In this document: positions 50,101 to 57,500 of the stretch, in pieces
How positions within the stretch are numbered: position 1 is the stretch's first letter
Layout: the number at the start of each line of letters is the position of its first letter
Assembly (NCBI GenBank): GCA_900708905.1
Contig: CAADRB010000015.1
Location: forward strand, 1,530,899-1,594,898
Source of the DNA: Hymenolepis diminuta
Taxonomy: Eukaryota; Platyhelminthes; Cestoda; Cyclophyllidea; Hymenolepididae
Direction of reading: 5' to 3'
Length of the DNA: 64,000 bases
Made by a program: the position numbers and the translations under genes
Notes under the pieces: model-generated
Seen by the model: the letters and a program-made list of their open reading frames with translations, nothing else
What the model was told of the DNA's origin: nothing
Databases searched by the model: none

Positions 50101-53100
50101 TGAAAAATGGCAGCCCAACTTCATACGAAAATCGGTGATCATAATACCTTCGTATCGCATCAGTCGGTTGAAGGAAGATTCTATGGAATTTCCGAAGTTA
50201 CTCTTTATTCGCATTCTGCATGAAAATATTTCGGTTTTTCGTCTATGAAGCCGCAGTGATGTCTTTATAAGCCTATGATACAAAACACCCACCTGTCATG
50301 CCTAAATGCGTTCATCGATTCCCCCTTCTGTAACTGTTCCGTTTCATTCAACGTACACTGCACTCATATCTTCACGCTCGCCCTTGCCAAAATGACTCAT
50401 ATAAACTGTCTTTGTATTTCCAATCGTACACACGCGCAGACGCGCTTGTCATTTATCGGCTCCTGCGCTTCCCTCTCATCGCCTTCGTTCCCCATCTAAC
50501 TCTTACTCTCCTGAATTCACATCGTGGTTTGATGAATACATTTTGGCCTAGTCAACTCTTGATGTTATACTCTAAAACCGTTGTTACTGGTGTTAGCTGC
50601 CGGCAATTACTTTTTACTCTAACTCCAACACGATTATTTTAGTGAATTATATCCAATTCTAAGAAATGCTTCCATAATCCAGAACAATGAGGAGATAACT
50701 GTATTTATTTTGGTTAAATTTAGCCAAATCTTGAACAAAGTACACTCAAAATGATAGAAGATCATAATTAGCCATTGTTGCCTTCATTTAAACTTTTTCC
50801 ACTCAAAAAACTTATTCAAACACTTAAGTAACCGACACCAACCTAACATGGTTATGAAATTAGTAATCTATCTTGGATCATATATATTGAGGTAAAATTG
50901 GTAAATGTACGAAGAATATGAAATGTAATATATCAATGTATTTAAAAAAAATAATCGATAAGAAAATAAGGTATGAAAATTTTTTTCCCTTGAAGATTTT
51001 GACATTATACCTTATGCTTTCTTCTCTTTTATGCTGAAATACCGCCTGGTTATTCAATTGTTAATAAGAGCTAATAAAAACTTTAATGACGAACAACTTG
51101 AACGAAGTGTTGAAACCTTTAACTGTCTTCTCTTTTTCCTCTGCTGTATTTCTGTGAATATTTTTGGATTTTTAGCTTGGAGTTACGATAAAGTTGAATT
51201 ACAACAAATAGGCAATCTGATCTACTCTATGAAGACCGAAATCGTCTATCAAAACAAAGACAAGGTCTTTCATAGAGACAACTCTATATTTTGCTTTCCC
51301 ACAATACCCAGTTCTCTTTACGAAAACTTCTTTCGAGCCATCAGATTACAACAGTAAATGGAAAGAAAGTACTTAAAAGGTTATGACTAAGACTTATTTA
51401 GATGACAAGAGATGGCATATCAAGGCTGAAGCATACAAACAAAGGTGATTCCATTTTTACAAATTGTGAAACCTACCCCAAAGAGATCGATGCAAAGTCA
51501 AACGTAATGTTTGCATTTATGTACAATTACTCACGTGAATTATCGGATATGTTACAGTTCATCAAATATAACTAACTTTTGTCACTTCAGAGGCCACATT
51601 ATGGGGTGCTCATCCTGGATAAAGAGTGGCATCACAGAGTCTTTCTTGTGAAATTGGAATTCTACTACCCTCTATTATTGGCCAGATGTAATCAGTATGG
51701 TTGGCTATTCCGCTCACCGAGTTTGGATCGATGGAAGTTGAATCCGTGACCTCTGCAATGGCAGACGAGCATGATGACCAATACGCCACCAAACCACATA
51801 TTTATCAATAATTAAATTACCATAATAAAGTCAGGCTATACTAGGACACTGTTTTATAGCTTATATTTTATCGTTAAAATGATGAGCAATATACTTCAAA
51901 TTTTATTCAGATTCATGCCCAGAAGCAGCTCAACCGGAAACGCTGGTTCGAATTTTACTTAACGAAGTGAACATAAGAAAATGAAAAAAGGGTAATCTGC
52001 AAAGGGAGAGCTAAAAGGCAAGTTTTCAAGAACAGAAACAATAAAATATCTTTCTGCCTCATATTTTGGGACTTGTAAAAGGTAAGTGGGTAGAGTTGAG
52101 GTTTGATTTAGGTTTTTGGAAAGTAAATTCCTTGACGTTGCTCTCAGCATCTTTTTGAATCCCTCCACTTTACCATTGGTTGGACTTTCTGTTATTCGAT
52201 GTGAATTACTGTTCACAATTAAAAATTGTAAATTTTTGTAACAATGTGGCTAATACTAATGACACAATTTTAAAAGGAAATCGGATTAACTTATTAGAAT
52301 TTGTTATTTTGCTGTAGACGTAAAATGGGAAAGTGGGTGAATTTTCCATGATTGTTTGTGAAATATAATGAGAAAGGAAAAGTGTCAGTGAATGAGAAAT
52401 TTAAACAATTTATTAGATCAAAAGATATTTTTTGTGGTTCCGCCTAACGCAATTCAAGGAGGAACCCTTTTTATAGATCCGCAAAATTGTCAAATTCACG
52501 CTAAATTCTCTTTATGTGAGATTTTTTCAAAATCGAAACGACGAACAAGGAATCAAACTATAACGGAAGATAAAAATTAAGTGCATAACGAAGATGAGAA
52601 TATTCAACTTTAGACAAAAATGCAGATGTTAAGAATAATACTTAGAAATAGTCCTCAAATCTGACATTACATTAGTCAAAATCACACATCAAACAGCTGA
52701 TCATTGAACAAAGCGGTAGAAATAGAAAGAGAAGAATTTTATCTTCCAATACCATCTTCATTTAAAGGTCTACTTTACTGAAAGATTATGAGGAACACGA
52801 TGGCCGCCAAAAACCCAGTCAGCGCTTCATCAAACCAGTACCACTCTTTTAGTACAAAACGATTTAACCAACGTTGATAGTCCATGAATGACACACAATG
52901 TAAAAAAGCAAAAGCGGGAGAGTCAATTGTAAACATGGGCCTGCTATATAAAACTTATTTAACTACTCTCAGATTACCTTAAATTAAAGCGTGGTTATAG
53001 TGTTCAGTTTCATTTACACTCTTCCGACTTAGCAAAGCCATCATAAAGAACTGAAACATATTCAAACATGAAAATTACTAGCGAATGTAATCATTCTCTT

Positions 53101-56100
53101 GATAGCACACTAGTCTGAATTGGTTCATCTCGTTTGAAATGCCTTAAATGTACATTATCTACGAATTTTCTGGGTGAATTAAAATATGTACATTCAAATA
53201 AGTATGATCACAGTCAGAGCAGAGACTGAGTAGAAACTTGTCCCGCTTTCTATAGACTTAAAATGGAGAAAGATTTGAGTGGATTACGTGAATGAGTGCG
53301 AGATGATAAGACACTGTCTAACTATCAATCTACAAATAGATTCAATAGCCCAATATCAGAATGTTAATAACCCGACAAAGAGGATAAGGTTAAGGAAGCA
53401 AATGAGACCCTAAATATAAACAGAGATAGATTATCTAAGATAATTAAAATTCTTCAACCCCATATCTATTTCTAATAGTCCGTTTATATTTCTGAATATT
53501 TCACATTAACCTTGAGTAAAAAATGTAGGCTTACATGATATACGTTGGTAACAATAAATAACATAACAGTATTATTTAATGTTATCGGTGAAGATAAAAT
53601 ATATTTAACATTGCAAATGAAATTTAGTAGAAATTGATTTGTGTTTGTCAAAAGTTCTTATTTTAAATCTGACTCACTAGAAGCCTTATCAGTGGTCACC
53701 ATGGACTTAAATGAATATCTAAACTGATTAATATAACACTAGAGGTGATGATTATTACTCGCATCAGAACGAAATATTGTAACATTTTTAAACAAAATAA
53801 AAACATTTAAGCACGAAAAACAGTAAAATGGCCTAGAAAGGGGTGAGGGATCGAGTGAAAGCGCAGATTAAAGAAAGCACAGAATTCGCCCCAATTTTTC
53901 CAAAATTTCGAACTCATCACAATTTCATCAAACCCAATTATTGTATACAAATACATTCTTAACTGCACAAAGTCGGTCTGGTCTGGTCTCTGTCTTCTTT
54001 CTCTCTCTGGGGTCTAAATAATTATATAACATGGCCTAAAACAATGGACCTGACTATGTGTTATAGAAATCTATTTCTTACTTAATGGATAGAGTTTACT
54101 GAGTTATATCCTAAAGCTCCAAAATTTCAAACGTCGGAACTTATCCTGAGCGAGTTCTAATGAATAGAGCGCTTGTTCAAGCTACCTCAAACAGCCAAAA
54201 GCGGCAAGTTGATAATAGCTACGATGTTTTTACGATGTTAATAAACACTAAACCTCTTTATCGAATAAAGATCTCGAAAACATTTGAGTTCAACATTTAC
54301 ATAGAGTAATAGCACTTAATATACACTGACACAGATTGGTATTCCCATGGGAAATACAATTTTAATTCATAATGAATTAACACGGAGAGAAGGCTCCAAA
54401 ACGCACCAATTTTCCTTAGAAACGCCCTATATGTCCGTTATTATTGAGGGATATTTCATTAGGTTTAGTAATACAATATATTTATAGTGACATATTATTA
54501 ATTCATACAGCTGTGCAATGACAGTCGGTATTCTGGATATGAAAAATATTTCAGGACATATGAACAAGGAAAAGGTCATTTTTTTCATTCTTACCAAAAA
54601 AATATATGCAAGAGTCAAATATGTGCAAATTAAATAAAATAAGAAAGTGAAAAAATAAAATTACGAAGTAATACATAAGAATATTACGTAGCTAGGTTTT
54701 ATAATACCCCTGCGTAGCTATAAAGGCGAGAGTTGGGCCACCACCCAATTCTTTAAACTTGGCCAATTTTTGACTATCTCATCTCTGCTATGCCATCTCT
54801 GTTAAGCTATTGAATATAACGGAACATCATTTTGTCTCGTCAACTATCGGAAGAAAAATGATTTGAAATGGCAAGACCGACCATCATAATTAAACAAGCG
54901 GTCAATAGACACTGGACATTGTAGAAAAGCATTTGGTGCAATTCAGGAGACGAATAAGGAAATTTGAATTCTAGAAGATGGACTATCCATTTAGTAAATT
55001 TGAACAATCTGAATTCAAAAATCAAATGAAGTAGGATTCTTTGATATCTTGACGCTGTTCTCAGCATCTTTTGATTCTCTTTCCTGTTTCATTTGTCGAA
55101 CTTCCTGTTAACTAATTTCAGTTGTTTTCACAAAAAAAATTATAATTTTTTCATATTACTTGGTCAATTCTCTTATCTAATTTTAAATGATTCAGGACTA
55201 GTTTATGAAATCAACCACAAAACGTACTTGGAGGCGAACTTTTTTCTTTAAAAATCTTTGACCAGTTTGATTGTCCAGTATGCAATTTTTAAAGGCGAGC
55301 CTCAAAAGAACGTGCTGGTCTTAAATTCTCAAGTCAAAGAAGTGTCAAAATAAAATGACGTCTGAATTTCTCCGTTCTTTTCTTCTGATAAACGTATTAT
55401 ATGTTTTCGAATCCAATTTGTATATTTGATACATGCAGCAACGGAGTATATTGATCAGATGAATTTAATCGACAGTAAATATACGCCAAAAGAAAATTAT
55501 TCACCAATGAGAAGAGTTAGAAACAGATAAACATTCCTTCAATAGGTAATGCTACATCCAAACTATAAAAGCTTAATCGAAATTATTTAAAAATATCAGG
55601 CTGATAAATTAAAAATGGATCGAATTTGACGAAATTTTAATTTAGTGGTTTTAAGCGAAATATAGGTGGATAATTTCCTATCTTTATGACAAAAGTGGGG
55701 AAAAAATCACTACAAAAACATCTACCAATCACCAAATTTAAAAACGTAAAATTTGCAAAAGCACTTTTTCAGTAATTTTATTTTATAATGAGAATAAAAA
55801 TAGAATTTATTTATGTTTCTTAAGAAGAAAGTTGAAGTTAACTACGAAATTAGATTACTTTATAAAAAATATGTTTTAATTACAAACCTAATACTTTTTA
55901 ATAATCACGTGTTCAAATGATTCGTTTAAACATATGAAACACACAATACAAATAAATAGTTCTAACATAATGCAGTGAATGATATGACAAAGACTGATTT
56001 AATGCCAAACATTTAACTCGTTCGTTTTATCATTAACCTAATGAACAGAAAGCATATTCGACAAACGGTTTGAACTGAATCTAAATACAGTCCAATTAGA

Positions 56101-57500
56101 AATCTGACAATACCCTTCAAAGACTCCAGACATCTTAATGCTCGAGAACGTGCGGAATTATAGAGATACCCAGAAGTTCGAAAATCAGTAGTTTGATTGC
56201 AAAGATGCCGATGAATCATCACAGAAATGAGTGTTCAGTTCTGTGCAAAGACCACTAAGAACTTTTAAAGTTATCTGACTGAGATCACTTTTAAAATCTA
56301 ATGATCTTAAAGGCTAACGGTAAGTAATAACCTTTTCAAATCAGAAGAACGAGAGTTAAGATGGACCAGTGATAAATTAAAGAATAGTCAAAAAAGGAGA
56401 GCCCTGGGGAAGACTAATTACTGTCTAAACTGCGTATATGAATGTTGAAAAGTGTGTAAAGGCTAAAATAAAGTATGCACAGGGAGGATGTGTTTTGTCA
56501 CCATTGTGAGCCACTTGGTGCTGTCTAGGCTGGCTAGACATGAGTCATAGTGCGTAGTGCATTGTCATGCAAAATTGAAATATTCCGGATCCATAAGGGG
56601 ATCTAGATCAATTAGGAAATCTGTGTTTAAAATGCAAATTCACAATGTTTTAAGTTTATTTAGAAATGATCCAACAAACTCTAATCAGAACTTGCATTGG
56701 TGAAATAAAGTCAGAGAGAATAGAATAACAAACATTTCGATAGTATTAGTCAAATTAAAAACACCAAAAATTTCCGCTAGAGTAATTAACAACTTTTGCA
56801 AACTAATTATATGCATGAGAACTAAAGCGCAGCTCTTCCCTGTCCGTTACAAACCTCGTTTAACTAGCAACACAAAATCTGTTGTAATTCGCAGAGTCTC
56901 GTCACAGAATAATAATGAATGTTAGAGAGAAATAAAACAAAAAATATATCAATTAATCTTTTATTGCTAAAAGTTTCCAGGACAGAATTAAGCGATTTAG
57001 ATCTGTTTTCTATCGAAGAAATACAGAATTTCTTCCATTAATCTATCGTGGAATACTTTACAATTTCCTTCATTCAGCTTCTTTCTGACGACGATAAAAG
57101 TCAACTTTTTTTGTTTTGCCGTGAGCAATAAAAAAATATTAATGTGAACTCTAATCAATCCAAATTAGCAAACTACACAGAATAGATAATTAAAAACTTA
57201 CGGGAATTTCGAAAGCGGATTCACTACGACAGAAAGAGAGAAGGCACAGATGTCGTTGACCGGCCAATAGGAGAGTTCTTGATTCAACATCAAGGCAAAT
57301 GTGCCGAATTGCGAAGGGTTCATGGCTCGCGTTTGCGAACACTTGCTCCGGGCTGATGGAAGACGACTGATCTAGAGCGGAAGCAAAAACGTCTCCTGAA
57401 AAGGCAGCACCTCGAGATGGTAGAGAGATTGCGTTTGAACCGATTGCCGTCTGGTCGAAGAATCGGCTGGTTCGCAATTTGTACAAGGGAGTTAAATTGA
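19918..57500 (-). CDS. STXBP5: tomosyn / syntaxin-binding protein 5 homologue, 3' two-thirds, 15 exons (5' end outside window)
   Basis: Spliced minus-strand gene. Exons from 5' to 3': 57500-57202, 49210-49037, 46817-46633, 42451-42363, 41320-41126, 39258-38740, 38603-38445, 38221-38159, 37846-37724, 37650-37549, 33125-32814, 31144-30984, 29142-28850, 27230-27103, 20150-19918. All introns are GT-AG and the phases run 0,0,2,1,1,1,1,1,1,1,1,0,2,1, giving about 1,010 residues without an internal stop. Seen: conserved tomosyn blocks in the family order, ending in an R-SNARE with no membrane anchor. Known of the family: cytosolic WD40 double-propeller protein that binds syntaxin and SNAP25, blocks VAMP entry and restrains regulated secretion. 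Lgl proteins share the propellers but lack the SNARE motif; amisyn (STXBP6) is too short; VAMPs have a membrane anchor. Inferred: about 400-450 N-terminal residues lie beyond 64000. The ends of the sixth and seventh exons were chosen to keep phase and are the least certain. Confidence 0.9.
23374..23391. repeat. (TAAA)n microsatellite
   Basis: Four tandem AAAT/TAAA units in the intron before the terminal tomosyn exon. Confidence 0.8.
24471..24735 (-). repeat. interspersed repeat family A, copy 2 (inverted, intronic)
   Basis: The reverse complement shows the A landmarks: CAATAAGCACTGGGCGTTG, CAGGACGCAAATCATGAAATTTGAATTTTGG, then AAAAATCAAATAACGTAAGACTCTTTAATACCTTGACGTTGTTCCCAGCATCTTTTGATTG. 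It lies in the intron before the terminal tomosyn exon. Confidence 0.7.
27103..27230 (-). CDS. STXBP5: tomosyn exon: tail block before the SNARE (MYGELF...NFFTNLF)
   Basis: 128 bp, phase 2 in and 1 out; acceptor CTTGCAG, donor GTAAGT. It encodes SEMYGELFLPCNMPEPPKKN then FFTNLFTGSGLSTTERDAL, matching the tomosyn block LGELFTPxETPExPxRGFFKGLFGG...DREELFG. In the related Lgl/Sro7 proteins this tail region packs on the propeller and influences SNARE access (family knowledge). A weaker alternative GT two bases upstream would break the frame. Confidence 0.93.
27231..28849 (-). other. 1.6-kb tomosyn intron with 22-N gap
   Basis: AT-rich, nothing recognised apart from the gap; splice sites CTTGCAG and GTTAGT. 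Confidence 0.8.
28487..28508. other. assembly gap (22 N)
   Basis: Short run of unknown bases inside the intron between the SLPSLR exon and the tail exon; it does not touch coding sequence. Confidence 1.
28850..29142 (-). CDS. STXBP5: tomosyn exon: ITET / NGH / SLPSLR blocks of second propeller
   Basis: 293 bp, phase 0 in and 2 out; acceptor ATTTCAG, donor GTTAGT. It encodes VKITETSTVVRAEI, CLLSNGHLIAFSLPSLRIL, and GNLGHAVYFASPSELAKITL. These match the family blocks NITETSFVL, ACFCANGHIMxxSLPSLRPxLDV and GQALYLVSPTEIQRLTYS. This is one of the best-conserved stretches in the window and anchors the family assignment together with the SNARE exon. Confidence 0.95.
29143..30983 (-). other. 1.8-kb tomosyn intron
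   Basis: Phase 0; no exon, RNA gene or repeat recognised. An 81-codon plus-strand frame at 29402-29647 has no known motif. Confidence 0.8.
30984..31144 (-). CDS. STXBP5: tomosyn exon: SEK(H/Q)A(Q/K)V strand
   Basis: 161 bp, phase 1 in and 0 out; acceptor ATTTCAG, donor GTTAGT. A Gly/Ser/Glu start leads into YFMVVISEKHAQVIGFPSRN and CHNR, an excellent match to the tomosyn Y-x-V-I-C-S-E-K-Q-A-K-V-x-x-L-P-S/T-Q block. Another frame across this interval is open for 70 codons, but only this frame joins both neighbours and shows homology. Confidence 0.92.
31145..32813 (-). other. 1.7-kb tomosyn intron
   Basis: Phase 1; AT-rich; nothing recognised. Confidence 0.8.
32814..33125 (-). CDS. STXBP5: tomosyn exon: propeller strand plus long Gly/Ser/Pro insert
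   Basis: 312 bp, phase 1-1; acceptor ACTAG, donor GTAATT. It begins GSLFKFDGEVVFIGFGNAQG and continues with MCPPPSVKW, aligning with the LKGAVLTF..GGLMQPPYEVW block. About 70 residues of low-complexity sequence rich in Gly, Ser, Pro and Asn follow. That loop is much longer than the corresponding loop I recall from vertebrate tomosyns, so this is another lineage-specific expansion. Confidence 0.85.
33186..33535 (+). repeat. interspersed repeat family A, copy 3 (intronic)
   Basis: Landmarks present: CTTAGCTCTGTTATG, GGCAAAGTCGATCGTCATGG, GAGCATTGTAG, GGAGACGAATCATGAAATTGGAATTTTGGGAT, CTCTCAGCATCTTTGTGATTCCC, GGTTGGATTTACTGTTAACTGAATG, ending in ATTATTATTATTACC. An internal deletion removes the middle AATCAAATGAAG segment. 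Confidence 0.7.
34835..34856. repeat. (TA)n microsatellite
   Basis: Eleven TA units inside an intron, followed 35 bp later by a run of nine A. Confidence 0.9.
37549..37650 (-). CDS. STXBP5: tomosyn exon: SLW(L/V)GT block of second propeller
   Basis: 102 bp, phase 1-1; strong acceptor (T-rich tract then CAG), donor GTAAAT. It encodes EPSLWLGTNRGSVFGFSL, the counterpart of the tomosyn S-P-C-L-W/F-V-G-T strand. It is separated from the upstream exon by an intron of only 73 bp, the shortest in the gene. Confidence 0.88.
37724..37846 (-). CDS. STXBP5: tomosyn exon: linker end into second propeller
   Basis: 123 bp, phase 1-1; acceptor GATTAG, donor GTTAGT. A Ser-rich start is followed by SVLEGIRTLAFVDMSEQKDG, matching the SSSxSSIDKDSKEAITALYF block by which vertebrate tomosyn resumes its beta-propeller after the hypervariable loop. 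Confidence 0.85.
38159..38221 (-). CDS. STXBP5: tomosyn micro-exon (63 bp)
   Basis: Phase 1-1; acceptor TGTTTAG, donor GTGACT. It encodes MSLRLDTNKGDPNQAPSPLS. Phase continuity on both sides is exact. It is too short to show homology by itself; position and phase are the evidence. At 21 codons it is a natural cassette-exon candidate. Confidence 0.7.
38445..38603 (-). CDS. STXBP5: tomosyn exon: Ser/Thr-rich linker
   Basis: The open frame is rich in Ser, Thr and Gly and ends RTDLKRTKSQ before donor GTTTGA. The acceptor AATGCTAG at 38604 keeps phase 1 and gives 159 bp; a nearby ACTAG at 38623 would give phase 0 and break the frame with the preceding donor, so the inner site was chosen. Basic residues around Ser/Thr (KRTKS) resemble the RSRSSS patch that leads into the second propeller in vertebrate tomosyn. 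Confidence 0.68.
38740..39258 (-). CDS. STXBP5: tomosyn exon: long Pro/Ser-rich linker, 5' edge uncertain
   Basis: The solid part (38740-39163) is a 424-bp open stretch encoding a Pro-rich start (HQPPPPSIQPRPS), basic segments (RLPWKRR, SHRRIKRHNL) and a Pro/Ser end. The donor at 38739 is GTAATG, phase 1. Two acceptors are possible. GTGCATCAG at 39164 looks better but gives phase 0, which does not fit the phase-1 end of the upstream exon. CTAAG at 39259 has a weak pyrimidine tract but restores phase and makes the exon 519 bp and frame-neutral; it adds an odd Cys-rich stretch. A missed small exon between 39259 and 41125 is the other explanation. I know no homologous sequence for this segment, as expected for the hypervariable region. 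Confidence 0.6.
39259..41125 (-). other. 1.9-kb tomosyn intron (possible hidden exon)
   Basis: Contains repeat E copy 1. If the better-looking acceptor at 39164 is used, an exon of length 3n+2 must be hidden here to keep the frame; I could not identify one. Confidence 0.6.
39504..39675 (+). repeat. diverged repeat pair E, copy 1 (intronic)
   Basis: GCACATGTTGACTCATAACT, TTCATTCGTTGCTCATCTGATGAA and TATCTCAATTCCGCTTCC...GCTCGTTCCCTCC appear in the same order and spacing as in 42597-42765. About 170 bp, in the intron upstream of the long linker exon. Confidence 0.55.
41126..41320 (-). CDS. STXBP5: tomosyn exon: Ser-rich linker (hypervariable region), with TCG repeat
   Basis: 195 bp, phase 1-1; acceptor TTTTAG, donor GTTAGT. 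It opens AMDPLRSSRSKSSPRFSSSG, which parallels the basic/Ser segment (SNDPYxRxPRSPRK) after the VVDY strand in vertebrate tomosyn. It later has six consecutive Ser, five of them written with the same TCG codon. Arg/Lys next to Ser suggests possible phosphorylation sites (inference only). The length is a multiple of three, so skipping it would not change the frame. Confidence 0.82.
41164..41188. repeat. coding trinucleotide repeat (GAC)n on +, TCG serine codons on -
   Basis: Consecutive GAC/CGA triplets on the plus strand read as repeated TCG Ser codons in the tomosyn linker exon. All other Ser runs in the gene use mixed codons, so this one is a true microsatellite. Confidence 0.8.
41321..42362 (-). 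other. 1.0-kb tomosyn intron
   Basis: Phase 1; nothing recognised. Confidence 0.8.
42363..42451 (-). CDS. STXBP5: tomosyn exon: conserved VVDY strand before the hypervariable region
   Basis: 89 bp; acceptor TTTTAG, donor GTTTGC; phase 2 in, phase 1 out. It encodes LAFATDGGISVVDYYQG and ICLVCAAIPELE, the match of the tomosyn block VAFGNCNGLAVVDYVQKTVLL. In vertebrate tomosyns this strand directly precedes the alternatively spliced hypervariable loop, and here too the next exons turn low-complexity and Ser-rich. Confidence 0.9.
42597..42765 (+). repeat. diverged repeat pair E, copy 2 (intronic)
   Basis: GCATTTGTTGACACATAACT, TTCTTTGGTTGCTTATCTGACGAAA and TATCTCAATTCGCTCTG...CTCGCTCTTTCC match copy 1. 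It lies 150 bp upstream, in gene sense, of the VVDY exon. Same orientation as copy 1, 3.1 kb away. Confidence 0.55.
45006..45022. repeat. (TA)n microsatellite
   Basis: About eight TA units in an intron of the tomosyn gene. Confidence 0.85.
46633..46817 (-). CDS. STXBP5: tomosyn exon: R(x)PGYQxxLV block
   Basis: 185 bp, phase 0 in and phase 2 out; acceptor TTATAG, donor GTGAGT. The translation contains RQWAPGYQPSLVCRIAV, which matches the RMPPGYQADLVIQLVW block of tomosyn, followed by a Pro/Ser stretch and then PISAIALTSATNL, the counterpart of QQITNLAVSSAYGI. This is the entry to the strand just before the conserved GLAVVDYVQ segment carried by the next exon. Confidence 0.88.
46818..49036 (-). 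other. 2.2-kb tomosyn intron
   Basis: Phase 0; no recognised exon or repeat. Confidence 0.75.
49037..49210 (-). CDS. STXBP5: tomosyn exon: propeller strand plus acidic/Ser loop
   Basis: 174 bp, phase 0 at both ends; acceptor TTAAAG, donor GTAAGA. It starts VLDIYLHYEED, aligning with the EVRLQYDVED block that follows the YKFSRHE strand in vertebrate tomosyn. It then runs into a polar loop rich in Ser, Thr, Gly and Gln, including a run of four Ser. Because it is a multiple of three and phase 0-0, it could be skipped without a frameshift, though it carries a conserved beta-strand and is probably constitutive. Confidence 0.85.
50337..50595 (+). repeat. interspersed repeat family D, copy 2 (~259 bp, intronic)
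   Basis: Partner of the copy at 15405-15662, nearly the same length and without large indels, which suggests both are full-length insertions of a non-autonomous element. It lies in the 8-kb tomosyn intron, opposite in orientation to the first copy. No terminal inverted repeats or target duplications were evident by eye. Confidence 0.82.
51590..51796 (-). mobile_element. tRNA-like SINE, copy 2 (intronic)
   Basis: On the minus strand TGGCGTATTGGTCA (51788-51775) matches an A box, and GGATTCAACTTCC (51745-51733) a B box; spacing 43 bp, same as copy 1. The following TGGCCAATAATAGAGGGTAGTAGAATTCCAATTTCAC parallels copy 1 TGGCTGATAAAGTAAATGACGGGATTCGAGTTTCTCAC. A 60-codon open frame overlaps but is not conserved in copy 1. 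Confidence 0.68.
52130..52260 (+). repeat. interspersed repeat family A, copy 4 (3' part only)
   Basis: Carries only the 3' half: TTGACGTTGCTCTCAGCATCTTTTTGAATCCCTCC, then ACCATTGGTTGGACTTTCTGTTATTCGATGTGAATTACTG and an A/T-rich tail. Probably a truncated copy. Confidence 0.65.
54722..55150 (+). repeat. interspersed repeat family A, copy 5 (longest)
   Basis: The most complete copy, about 430 bp: GGGCCACCACCCAATTCTTTAAACTTGG, ATCTCATCTCTGCTATGCCATC, GGCAAGACCGACCATCATAATT, ACACTGGACATTGTAG, GGAGACGAATAAGGAAATTTGAATT, AAAATCAAATGAAGTAGGATTCTTTGATATCTTGACGCTGTTCTCAGCATC, then an A-rich/T-rich tail. It defines the 5' boundary for the other copies. Confidence 0.72.
57202..57500 (-). CDS. STXBP5: tomosyn exon: end of first propeller region, LYKL(R/K)TS block
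   Basis: Acceptor TTTTAG before 57500 and donor GTAAGT after 57202; 299 bp, entered in phase 1 and left in phase 0. The translation opens with NLTPLYKLRTSRFF, matching the LYKLKTSKVFEK block of vertebrate tomosyn, and later has HEPFAIRHICLDVESRTLL, the equivalent of the DPFAIQMIYWCPESRIFCVSG block. About 40 residues rich in Ser and Ala separate the two blocks, in the place where the vertebrate protein has a short acidic loop. The next exon upstream should carry a GHADGSxxFWD-type block; I did not find it between 57501 and 64000, so the preceding intron is probably over 6.5 kb. Confidence 0.85.

Larger units (their letters stand above)
49211..57201 (-). other. 8.0-kb tomosyn intron rich in repeats
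   Basis: Phase 0. Holds repeat D copy 2, SINE copy 2, and repeat A copies 4 and 5; the longest intron fully in the window and the richest in insertions. Confidence 0.75.

Noticed and set aside
51610..51792. 60-codon minus-strand frame considered as a tomosyn cassette exon
   Set aside because: Its sequence is the tRNA-like SINE, it ends in a stop, and neighbouring exons already join in phase without it.
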